DNA of 64,000 bases from Aurantimicrobium photophilum (lineage in GTDB: Bacteria; Actinomycetota; Actinomycetes; Actinomycetales; Microbacteriaceae): NCBI RefSeq assembly GCF_003194085.1, contig NZ_CP023994.1:124001-188000 (forward strand), read 5' to 3'. The notes beneath the pieces were generated by a model. It worked only from the letters and a program-made list of their open reading frames with translations. It did not search any database and was not told the DNA's origin. Made by a program: the position numbers and the translations under genes. This document shows, piece by piece, positions 18,502 to 25,275 of this stretch; the stretch's first letter is position 1; each line of letters begins with the position of its first letter.

Positions 18502-18555
18502 AAGATTCCCTTTGTGTCACGTGTAAATATGCGTGGCGCAGAGGGGATCTTTTTA
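18502..18555 (+). terminator. Terminator after the island A ABC operon
   Basis: AAGATTCCCTTTGTG pairs with CGCAGAGGGGATCTT (with G-T pairs) and runs into TTTTT. It lies 25 bp past the permease stop. Confidence 0.7.
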
Positions 18556-18638
18556 GGCTATGAGGACGTATTGATGCGAAAAGCCTGGGGAAGACGTGTT
18601 CCAAATTGGAAGTACTAACCAGAGCACTTTAAGGGCCG

Positions 18639-18789
18639 TGGACACACCGTGGACACAATTCAACGTCGTCTCTCATTAATCAGAATCTTCTAAGCGCAAC
18701 AAAAGCATTTGGCATAAAGCGAAATTCTCATACTTACCCAACAGTGGTTTGGGGTATGAAGAGAATTCAAATCCCACCGGGACCGCCAT
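18639..18789 (+). repeat. Right-end integration module 1 (TGGACAC pair plus attachment core)
   Basis: TGGACAC at 18639-18645 and 18650-18656 (11-bp period), then AATTCA, a 100-bp variable part, a G-run, and the 32-bp stretch 18758-18789 that is identical in the three modules. It contains the 23-bp tRNA-Ser core at 18766-18788. The first TGGACAC is 127 bp before the core, as in module 2. Likely integrase/excisionase arm sites plus attachment site. Confidence 0.8.
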
Positions 18790-18796
18790 AGAGTAC

Positions 18797-18842
18797 GCCC
18801 CTACATTCCTTATAAATCAAGGGAGTAGGGGCTAACTTTTTA
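18797..18842. terminator. Hairpin after attachment core 2
   Basis: GCCCCTAC (18797-18804) pairs with GTAGGGGC (18825-18832), followed by TAACTTTTTATTT. It begins 8 bp after the core, mimicking a tRNA terminator, and also lies at the 3' side of the integrase remnant. Confidence 0.65.
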
Positions 18843-19019
18843 TTTCGACTTATTTTTGGATATCGTTTTGGACTCTGTTCGCGCAGAACGAGCCTCATCG
18901 AGGCCCACTGCAACTGCATCCAGTTCATCATCAAATAGATCAGCGTATGTGTCCAGAGCGATCTCTGCTGAGGCATGGCCAAGCATTCTTTGTACAGCTG
19001 GTGACACACATCCCGACCA
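18840..19019 (-). pseudogene. Tyrosine integrase, C-terminal remnant
   Basis: Minus-strand translation ending at TAA (18842-18840) gives AVQRMLGHASAEIALDTY followed by ADLFDDELDAVAVGLDEARS. This is the C-terminus of an actinobacterial phage-type tyrosine recombinase, with the GH active-site histidine and the DTY nucleophile. Homology fades above about 19016 and the frame closes at 19100, so the catalytic Arg region and N-terminus are lost. Its 3' end is 52 bp from the attachment core, the usual place for an integrase gene. Confidence 0.82.
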
Positions 19020-19070
19020 AACTAGGCCGCTGTCACAGCAGAAAATCAGCTGAAAACCTCTGTCAATTTG

Positions 19071-19086
19071 CTGGGGTGTGCCACAG
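19071..19086. promoter_or_regulatory. Operator-like repeat before the InlB-repeat surface protein
   Basis: CTGGGGTGTGCCACAG, an imperfect copy of the palindrome at 23402-23427. It shares the exact stretch TTTGCTGGGGTGTGCC with the copy at 23454 and lies 86 bp before the ATG of the surface protein. Confidence 0.6.
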
Positions 19087-19171
19087 AAAAACGGTGATCA
19101 AAAAAGAAGCTCACATAATATTTTCCTCAGGATGCCATCTTTGGCTTAGGCCAATACTGCATAGAGGAATC

Positions 19172-20908
19172 ATGAAAAAACTGCTGTCTGCGATTACATC
19201 GTTGCCATTCATGCTGCATAAATCAACGCCCAGTGATCCCAATTCTTCTCAGGCAATAAAGGCGCGAAAAAAGAAGTCGAATCGCGCAATAGTTGTCTTC
19301 TTGATTCCAGCGATGACCGCTGCCTCGTTATTGCTCACAGGCATTTCTCCTGCTCAAGCAGGTGTTGTGGCACCGCAAAGTTGGACTTCTTCCGGCCTGA
19401 ATGAAGTTGCCCGCTACGTCGGAAAATTTCAAGTCTCTACTGACGGGTACCAGAATGGCCCATCAACAAACACAACTTTTACAGCAAACGGGACCCTTTC
19501 TATACTGAAACCATCCGGTGCTACAAATGTTGTTGCCGCATTCCTTTCATCAGGGAGCCCAATGCGAAATGGGCTTGGGGCACCAACACCGCCTACGACT
19601 AATCTGAACTCGCAAAATGTTGTTTATGGATACAGCTCTATAGTTACAAACCGATTCGCAAATTACCTGTCCGATGTCACGAGTATCGTCCAGTCGTACA
19701 TGGATTCGAACCCTAGTGGGTCTGGAGCGAGTGCCCCATTTGCGGGAACTCGATTCGAAATTCCCGTTACGTATGACGCGAGCAGAATTTCAAGCGGGAC
19801 CAATACTGGTGATCCAATTTATTCATCAGGAGTGACCCTCACCGTCATTTTTGAGAATCCAACCTTGGCGAATGAATCAACTTCCCTTGTCTTGTTTGGT
19901 CAAGCAGGTGCAAGCCAGACCTACCAGCAAACACAATTCACTTTTCCGGCCATTGCTTCTAATGCAATAGGGTCTTATCTCTCTTTGGCAATTGCGTGGA
20001 GCACTGGTTCTGGCTCCGAGGTTTCAGAAGTCCGTGTTTCGAATGAAAGCGTTCCCACCAACTTCACGCAAGTTTCATCAACTGCTGGTGGAACTAACGA
20101 TTCGGCTGGAAACTCTGGGGGCTACCTCACCTTCGGAGGTGTAGGGGATAGCACTCTGAACACAGGCTCACCAGATGATGAGCTTTATAACCTAGACGCT
20201 CAACTGACAGCAGGCACCGAGAAAGTAACCTTGGAAACCAGAAACAATTCTGGTGACGACAATTTCTTTCAGGCAGTGCTGAGCCTTCCTTTTTCAGTCA
20301 ACGCAGCAGCAGGAACTTATTCAGTGACATATGACGAGCAGGGTGGTTCGGCTGTGGCTGATGACTCATTCACAGCAGGTGGTTCTGTGACACTACCTTC
20401 CGCACCGACCCGCACTGGCTTTACTTTCAATGGGTGGTACACCGCGGCGTCAGGTGGCAACTTGGTGCAAGGCCCAAGCTACTCACCTGGAGTCACCGCA
20501 CCTGTATCGCTGTTTGCGAGATGGCAACCACTTTCGTACACCGTCACATATAACACCCATGGCGGTTCAAGCGTTGCTAATGGTACCTACGCAACTGGTA
20601 ACACGATCTCTCTTCCCGCAGCTCCAACTCGGTCGGGTTTCACATTCGCCGGATGGTTTACCTCTAGTACTGGTGGTTCTCCATTGGGCAGTACCTATAG
20701 CCCCTTAGGAACAGGAAATATCACGCTTCATGCACAATGGACCTCAAATACCAGCGTAGCTATCCAGCCTGCAGCGACAACTGTTGCCCTAGCTCGAACG
20801 GGTTCCCAGATGGCAGAACTGATTGGGGTCTTTGGGATAACCACGGTTGCAGGGTTGTTGCTGTTGGCTCAGTCAATTCGTCTTCGTCGCAGGGGAACAC
20901 AGCTCTAA
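19172..20908 (+). CDS. Secreted surface protein with InlB B-repeats and LAxTG anchor
   Basis: A 578-aa exported protein. A long basic N-terminus (KARKKK at 30-35) precedes a signal helix with cleavage likely after AQA (61-63). A beta-rich middle region (about 64-375; unrecognised) is followed by two InlB B-repeat/Listeria-Bacteroides repeats (about 383-455 and 456-527, each with TRxGFTFxGW). The end carries LARTG (540-544), a membrane helix and RLRRRG, i.e. a class E sortase LAxTG signal. I chose ATG at 19172 (GAGG upstream); the frame continues 5' without coding character. An operator-like repeat upstream suggests control by the neighbouring two-component system. Confidence 0.85.
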   Translation: MKKLLSAITSLPFMLHKSTPSDPNSSQAIKARKKKSNRAIVVFLIPAMTAASLLLTGISPAQAGVVAPQSWTSSGLNEVARYVGKFQVSTDGYQNGPSTNTTFTANGTLSILKPSGATNVVAAFLSSGSPMRNGLGAPTPPTTNLNSQNVVYGYSSIVTNRFANYLSDVTSIVQSYMDSNPSGSGASAPFAGTRFEIPVTYDASRISSGTNTGDPIYSSGVTLTVIFENPTLANESTSLVLFGQAGASQTYQQTQFTFPAIASNAIGSYLSLAIAWSTGSGSEVSEVRVSNESVPTNFTQVSSTAGGTNDSAGNSGGYLTFGGVGDSTLNTGSPDDELYNLDAQLTAGTEKVTLETRNNSGDDNFFQAVLSLPFSVNAAAGTYSVTYDEQGGSAVADDSFTAGGSVTLPSAPTRTGFTFNGWYTAASGGNLVQGPSYSPGVTAPVSLFARWQPLSYTVTYNTHGGSSVANGTYATGNTISLPAAPTRSGFTFAGWFTSSTGGSPLGSTYSPLGTGNITLHAQWTSNTSVAIQPAATTVALARTGSQMAELIGVFGITTVAGLLLLAQSIRLRRRGTQL

Positions 20909-20978
20909 CGAAACGGTCACACTCGATGGTGCGGAGCTGAAAACTCCAGGTTTTGATTCCTTGATTGTTCCAGGTCTT

Positions 20979-22694
20979 TTACAGCGGAACCGAAGCCGTC
21001 AAGAGAACTCCTCTGGGAACAGCCACCCGTGACCATTCAAGAGTCATATCATCTAGAAGCCGGGTCCCAATTCCTGGTTCTGGGTTTGTGGTCAAACCAG
21101 TACCGTTATCTGACACGGAAATGATTACATCTGATTCGTCTTCGCTGAGTGCGATGCTGATCTCAATCTCTGAAGCATCGCCATGGCGTATGGCATTGGA
21201 AACTGCTTCGCGGATCACTTCAATGACAATGCTGGAGGTTGTTGAGGAGGCATCAAGCAGTTCTATGGTTGTCTTTTCACACTCCACATCAATCTCAACT
21301 ACTCCTGCCCACAACGAGGCAAGATCGCTCACACCACGCTTAACTGAGTAGTCCCGAACGGGAGAATCATTCAGGAGCTCAAGGGCATGTTCAATGTGTT
21401 GGCGAATCAAGTCTCCTTCTGCTGCTCCCGGGAGGGCATCTGGAAGCAAAGATTGAATGCGCTTGAGCGAGGCAGCAATGGCATCTTGGATAGGGCCGTG
21501 GAGCACGTGTGACACAGCTTGTTCGAAATGGCGTGCACTGACGTTGTCTGTGATGACGCGCCTTCGAAGTTGGGTCGTTGCCTCAACAAGTTCACGGTTA
21601 GTCGCCTTCAATAAATTTGAGACAGAAATAATCAGGGCGAGAGACCACGACATAACAACGAAGTAGAGGGCCGCTGAAATCACTACTCGGCTGTTGAAAA
21701 ATTCCAGCCCAAACTCAAGTTCAAGAAGGGAATTCACAACAAGAGGGGTTACCAACATCAGCATTGAGAACACAATCGCACGGGGAAAGAGCCCCAGTTT
21801 CTGTGTAGTTTTTTTCCACACAAACCGAGACAACATAAACCACAGAGCAAAAACAACAACTCCCGACAAGTAGGGAAGTAAGAAATTAGAACCTGCTGCT
21901 GTCGCAATAACCTGAAACGAAACAAACGCAGTCCACACTGTCAACCACAGAGGGTGAATGGGGTTGGTTTCCAGCGCATGTTTTGTCACACTTGACCATC
22001 GAATACGACTAGGGACAGCACTTGGCTCATTCTCTGACACAGAGCTGAACTCTCGGCCGAGCCGGTGACTAATGGGTCTGACCACATCATCGATGAGCGA
22101 CTTGAGATGCTGAGCATCTGCGTTCACGTTTTTGCCTGTGACAGAAGACAACGCAGATTCTAGTTGGGCTCTAATGGAGGAAACCAGTGCAGTGCGACGT
22201 TCCTCCAGCAGAAGTTCGATATCTTCTTGAGCGATTCGTAGTTCGCTCAGGGTGTGAACGAGCTTGCTGTTGTTTTCACTGAAGTCTCGTGCCATGGACA
22301 CCAAACTGGACACCACAATTCCGGCAACAAAAATGTTGAATTGAGAACCATAAATTCGGCTGAGCAACATATCAGGCGTTGACATATCCAGACTGACCAA
22401 GAGCTGGTCAAAAACAATAGATCTTGTGAATGCTGTGAGCTGAAGCATAACAATGATCACGAAAGGTCTTGCTTTTTCTGTGACTCGAGGAATGATCACA
22501 TATCGCGTAAACAGCAGCATCACAATTACGACAAGGACGGAGAGAACAACACATCCAACGAACAGAAGTTCTCTCCCAGCTGCGTTGGAGTTCGTGATGA
22601 CAAAACTTCCCACGAACTGCAATGTTGCGACAACGGTAATAACTATCCAGTTAATGGAGTCAGTTCGTCCGAGTCTTCGCCATACTTCTCTCAT
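20979..22694 (-). CDS. Atypical sensor histidine kinase with two membrane blocks (island B)
   Basis: A 571-aa kinase. The first membrane block (about 15-160, several helices) is followed by a cytoplasmic helical segment with LIDDVVRPIS (about 220-230), a second membrane block (about 275-380), a histidine box SHVLHGPIQDAI with H399, and HATPase_c (EVIREAVSNAIRHGD; DNGTGL; GIGTRLLDDM). Order, length and His position match the island C kinase (H401), so the two are paralogs. The H box differs from standard HisKA_3. It overlaps the upstream regulator gene by 4 bp. The ligand is unknown; the surface-protein context suggests envelope or contact sensing. Confidence 0.85.
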   Translation of the reverse strand: MREVWRRLGRTDSINWIVITVVATLQFVGSFVITNSNAAGRELLFVGCVVLSVLVVIVMLLFTRYVIIPRVTEKARPFVIIVMLQLTAFTRSIVFDQLLVSLDMSTPDMLLSRIYGSQFNIFVAGIVVSSLVSMARDFSENNSKLVHTLSELRIAQEDIELLLEERRTALVSSIRAQLESALSSVTGKNVNADAQHLKSLIDDVVRPISHRLGREFSSVSENEPSAVPSRIRWSSVTKHALETNPIHPLWLTVWTAFVSFQVIATAAGSNFLLPYLSGVVVFALWFMLSRFVWKKTTQKLGLFPRAIVFSMLMLVTPLVVNSLLELEFGLEFFNSRVVISAALYFVVMSWSLALIISVSNLLKATNRELVEATTQLRRRVITDNVSARHFEQAVSHVLHGPIQDAIAASLKRIQSLLPDALPGAAEGDLIRQHIEHALELLNDSPVRDYSVKRGVSDLASLWAGVVEIDVECEKTTIELLDASSTTSSIVIEVIREAVSNAIRHGDASEIEISIALSEDESDVIISVSDNGTGLTTNPEPGIGTRLLDDMTLEWSRVAVPRGVLLTASVPL

Positions 22695-23341
22695 TCGCCT
22701 GGTCTTTTCGGAAGACCACTTTCAACAACGAAAATCCGTATTGCCTCCACCCTCGGAACGACCTTGTCTTCGCTGGTGAGACCAAAAGTCTTGAATACTC
22801 CTGAGACAAGTTGCTCGACAGAAGACAGACTCACTTTTCTTTGAGCCGCTATCTCCTTATTACTGAGCCCCTGTGCCATCATGTGAAGGATTTCCCGCTG
22901 GCTCTTGGTGAGTTTGTGAAGCATTCCTTGTTCACGTTTATCGTGACGTAAGTTTGTGGTGCGACCGCGCATGGCTTCGCGGATAGCCTCAACCAATCCT
23001 TGAGTGGATTGGATCACGCTTTTGCGAAGGTAGGCAACCCCGTCGGGAATCCGAGAATCTTTGGCGCCTGCACTGACTGTATCGCCGTAACGACTAAGCA
23101 GAATGGGGGCTATTCCAGGCCTGCTTTTGTGCACAAACTGCACAAATTCAATGCCGTTGGGGCCCTCACCTAAATCAATGTCTACGAGAACAGCATCGGG
23201 ATCAAAATCTTTAAGTGCTTCTTTAGCGCTGAGCGCTGATGTTGCAAGACGCGTCTCGAATCCTTCGTTAGCTAGCGCACTGGTGATCAGCGAGCCAGTA
23301 AATTCGTCGTCTTCTACGACCAGAATTCTGGGCTTAATCAC
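22691..23341 (-). CDS. LuxR-type response regulator (island B)
   Basis: A 216-aa regulator: receiver domain with E10-D11-D12, phospho-acceptor D54 followed by LGEGPNGI, and VAYLRK with the conserved Lys; a C-terminal LuxR-like HTH (LTKSQREILHMMAQGLSNKEIA). I chose GTG at 23341 because AAGGTGG precedes it and it gives exactly the 216-aa length of the island C paralog. The HTH contains SSVEQL in place of the usual TVKxH recognition region. A perfect palindrome (23402-23427) lies 61 bp upstream, likely its own operator. Confidence 0.88.
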   Translation of the reverse strand: MIKPRILVVEDDEFTGSLITSALANEGFETRLATSALSAKEALKDFDPDAVLVDIDLGEGPNGIEFVQFVHKSRPGIAPILLSRYGDTVSAGAKDSRIPDGVAYLRKSVIQSTQGLVEAIREAMRGRTTNLRHDKREQGMLHKLTKSQREILHMMAQGLSNKEIAAQRKVSLSSVEQLVSGVFKTFGLTSEDKVVPRVEAIRIFVVESGLPKRPGE

Positions 23342-23401
23342 AAGGCCACCTTTGATTGAGGTTGTGTAGCATTTTCTCACTTTCACCAGTGGCGCTGCCT
23401 A

Positions 23402-23427
23402 TTTTTCTGGGGTACACCCCAGAAAAA
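23402..23427. promoter_or_regulatory. Perfect 26-bp palindromic operator
   Basis: Arms 23402-23413 and 23416-23427 are exact reverse complements (TTTTTCTGGGGT and ACCCCAGAAAAA) around AC. It lies between the leftward regulator-kinase operon and the rightward secreted-protein start. Imperfect copies are at 23454-23469 and 19071-19086, both before secreted-protein genes. Confidence 0.7.
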
Positions 23428-23453
23428 CATTTAATGACCTGAAACGTATTTTG

Positions 23454-23469
23454 CTGGGGTGTGCCCTAG
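23454..23469. promoter_or_regulatory. Second operator-like repeat, before the truncated secreted protein
   Basis: CTGGGGTGTGCCCTAG, one base off an inverted repeat of CTGGGG, placed 64 bp before the ATG at 23534. It shares TTTGCTGGGGTGTGCC with the copy before the InlB-repeat protein. Confidence 0.6.
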
Positions 23470-23533
23470 AGAAATCAGGCATGAAAATTTGTCTTGATTA
23501 TTTTGTTTCTCAGGCTATTTTGTTGGGAGAAAT

Positions 23534-23755
23534 ATGAGTCCCACTGGCTGGTTCGTGCATCGCTTATCAATTTTTGCAGTGCTATCCAGAGTGTTTGCAT
23601 TGCTTGGCACTTCACTGAACGGAGCAACGGCTCAAGCTGTTAATAACGACACTTTGACTGTCTACTACGATGCCCCGTTTGTTCAGAGCTCTTACCTATC
23701 TGGAACAGCTAACACACTCAGAGAAACGTTACAGCCACGCCCCGTTAAAGGCTGA
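23534..23755 (+). pseudogene. Truncated secreted surface protein, N-terminus only
   Basis: A 73-aa frame with a good ribosome-binding sequence (GGGAGAAAT), a signal-peptide-like helix (about 10-35, ending ATAQA) and the mature start NNDTLTVYYDAPFVQSS, which looks like the first strand of a larger beta-rich surface protein. The frame then stops, with no repeats and no anchor. With its operator copy upstream, I read it as a decayed second surface-protein gene of island B; a genuine short secreted peptide is the alternative. Confidence 0.5.
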
Positions 23756-24036
23756 AATTAATTTTCAAGTCGTTATCCCATAATGTGATTGTCCAGTTAG
23801 CTTGCTTTCTTCATCGGGATGGAATCCAAAGCAGGAGCTCAAGTGCAAGCCTTTGACCTTGAATAAGGAGTCTTTTTCTGTGGCTTAAAACCGAGGCGTC
23901 AAAGTTCACGTTGATTTTGTAGCTCAAAAGTGCTTCATCATCAACTGTCAGAACCCCTAGTTCTTGCTGACGCACTAGCGTTGAATTTTGATGTCGACAT
24001 GACTTCCGAGCAGTAGCTCACGTCAAAACTGGCTCG
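23756..24036. other. Intergenic stretch, no gene recognised
   Basis: About 280 bp between the truncated secreted gene and module 2. A minus-strand frame of some 75 codons is open (about 23815-24020) but has no start context or recognised motif. Bases 23969-23985 are identical to 31105-31121, the promoter and start region of the DEAD-box helicase gene. Confidence 0.4.
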
Positions 24037-24187
24037 TGGACACGCTGTGGACACAATTCAGTAAGAGTCTGCATTAATCTGTACTAGCGAAATACCCCCA
24101 AAAACACAGTAATTCCGGGCACTTCTTATATAGCCCCAGTAACGACGGGGAATAGGAAGAGAATTCAAATCCCACCGGGACCGCCAT
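24037..24187 (+). repeat. Right-end integration module 2
   Basis: TGGACAC at 24037-24043 and 24048-24054 (11-bp period), AATTCA, variable centre, G-run and the identical 32-bp end 24156-24187, with the 23-bp core at 24164-24186. First repeat to core: 127 bp. Confidence 0.8.
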
Positions 24188-24206
24188 GTGATGTCGCAAG
24201 ACATCG

Positions 24207-24238
24207 GAAACACCTGAACCCACGGGTTCAGGTGTTTC
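24207..24238. terminator. Hairpin after attachment core 3
   Basis: A 14-bp perfect stem (24207-24220 with 24225-24238), loop CACG, then TTTCATTTC. A smaller hairpin GATGTC-GCAA-GACATC (24190-24205) precedes it. Begins 20 bp after the core. Confidence 0.8.
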
Positions 24239-24240
24239 TT

Positions 24241-24442
24241 TCATTTCTGGGGTTGATAATCGCGGCTTGTGTCGAGGGTGAGTTCTCTGAGTAGTTCGCC
24301 TGTTTGTTGGTCAACAGCTCGGATTTCTAGGTCGTCTACGAGCGTGATCACTCGCGTCTGTATCGCCGTAGCGGCGGGCTGCTTCGGCTTGTGAAATCTT
24401 TTCAACGTTGATGGCGGTGATGATGAGCCGGGCTTTGTTCAT
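24241..24442 (-). pseudogene. IS481-family transposase, internally deleted
   Basis: From ATG at 24442 the minus strand encodes the N-terminus of an IS481 transposase (MNKARLIITA, then SQAEAARRYG), loses homology near 24365, and in another frame encodes the C-terminus (VDQQTGELLRELTLD, then SRDYQPQK and TGA at 24243-24241). The catalytic DDE region is absent, so it is a deletion relic of about 200 bp from a gene normally near 1 kb. Confidence 0.72.
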
Positions 24443-24511
24443 TGCTCAAGTTGAGCAGTGTTTGTTTCTTATGTCTTGAGACATGTGTTTCCTATGTCCT
24501 GCAACCACACA

Positions 24512-24526
24512 CCACCGGGACCGCCA
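24512..24526 (+). repeat. Partial attachment core
   Basis: Fifteen bases identical to the 3' end of the tRNA-Ser core (including CCA). It is followed by a hairpin like the full cores, but the left part of the repeat is missing. Confidence 0.65.
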
Positions 24527-24527
24527 G

Positions 24528-24556
24528 AAGGACCCCCTTGACTAAAGGGGGCCCTT
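24528..24556. terminator. Hairpin after the partial attachment core
   Basis: CCCCCTT (24533-24539) pairs with AAGGGGG (24545-24551), extended by AAGG/CCTT with one mismatch, followed by ATTCC. It starts 2 bp after the core. Confidence 0.65.
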
Positions 24557-24624
24557 ATTCCTCTGAAGTGCTTCTCCTGAATTCTTTATTTCGGTTAGCG
24601 TTGTCATCACATAGGCTGTCAAAC

Positions 24625-25275
24625 ATGGTTGCCGCACAGGACAATTTCACACGTCGGTTACTGCTCGTGGAAGATGATCAGCTCACGCGAGGTCTTATTT
24701 CTAGCTTGTTTAGCCAAGCTGGTTTTGAGGTTGAATCCTGTGGTACTGCAGCCGAGGGGGCTGACTTGGCCCAGAGGTTTGACCCCGACGTCATGGTTGT
24801 CGACATCTCCTTAGGAGAGGGACCAACGGGCATTGATCTCATCCAGGCCATGAGGAATGCATACCCACATATGGCATTTGTGGTGCTTTCTAACTATGCG
24901 GCACTCCCTGTGGCTATTAAGGACTTCAAGAAGGTTGCTTATTTGCGGAAGCGTGATGTCGCAGACCCTCAAATGCTTATTCAAGCACTCGAAGAAGTTC
25001 TTCACGATTTTGATCCAAGCGGCACATTCCCTATCGAACAGCACAACGTTTTAAGCACTTTGACAGCGCAGCAACTTCAGGTCCTGGCCTTGATTTCCCA
25101 AGGACTGAGCAATCATGAGATTGCTCTTCGCAGGGGAACCACTATCCAATCAACTGAGCAGTTAATTGGACGAATTTACAGATCTCTGGGACTTGAACGT
25201 GACAGCGCGAAAAGTATGAGAGTCCAAGCGACCAGCATCTACAACTCCATCACTGGCGCCATTGTAAATTCATGA
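24625..25275 (+). CDS. LuxR-type response regulator (island C)
   Basis: A 216-aa regulator paralogous to the island B regulator: E16-D17-D18, phospho-acceptor D60 followed by LGEGPTGI, VAYLRK, and a C-terminal HTH (LTAQQLQVLALISQGLSNHEIA) with QSTEQL. ATG at 24625 is chosen because TAGGCT (24612-24617) is 7 nt before it (leaderless type) and upstream residues have no family resemblance and run through the partial attachment core. Its stop overlaps the kinase ATG by 4 bp. The gene order regulator-kinase is co-directional with the surface protein that follows. Confidence 0.88.
   Translation: MVAAQDNFTRRLLLVEDDQLTRGLISSLFSQAGFEVESCGTAAEGADLAQRFDPDVMVVDISLGEGPTGIDLIQAMRNAYPHMAFVVLSNYAALPVAIKDFKKVAYLRKRDVADPQMLIQALEEVLHDFDPSGTFPIEQHNVLSTLTAQQLQVLALISQGLSNHEIALRRGTTIQSTEQLIGRIYRSLGLERDSAKSMRVQATSIYNSITGAIVNS

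Larger units (their letters stand above)
14441..18788. mobile_element. Island A: two-component system plus ABC exporter, integrated at tRNA-Ser
   Basis: A 4.35-kb segment bounded by the tRNA 3' end and the direct repeat at 18766-18788. It contains a response regulator, a histidine kinase and, divergently, an ABC ATPase and permease. It has no integrase. The boundaries are seen; the status as an integrated element is inferred from the repeats and right-end module. Confidence 0.75.
18789..24186. mobile_element. Island B: surface protein plus two-component system
   Basis: A 5.4-kb segment between the cores ending at 18788 and 24186. Left to right: terminator hairpin, tyrosine-integrase remnant, InlB-repeat surface protein, leftward kinase and regulator genes, a truncated secreted-protein gene, and a 280-bp stretch without a recognised gene, followed by module 2. 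Confidence 0.75.
24187..24526. mobile_element. Collapsed 340-bp segment with IS481 remnant and partial attachment core
   Basis: Between core 24164-24186 and the 15-bp partial core CCACCGGGACCGCCA (24512-24526). It holds a strong hairpin, a deleted IS481-type transposase gene and IS-end-like sequence (AATGT/TGTCTTGAGACAT near 24472-24486). The partial core lacks the left half of the 32-bp repeat, which may have been replaced by the IS end. Confidence 0.55.

Noticed and set aside
18767-19009. Minus-strand 80-aa frame across the first right-end core
   Set aside because: A different frame of the same strand gives the integrase C-terminus; this frame runs through the attachment repeat and hairpin and has no similarity.
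18947-19171. N-terminal extension of the InlB-repeat protein frame
   Set aside because: It overlaps the integrase remnant and the operator, and the signal peptide with ribosome-binding site starts at 19172.
24442-24624. N-terminal extension of the island C regulator
   Set aside because: It would translate through the IS481 end, the partial core and a terminator hairpin; paralog length and the -10 box support 24625.
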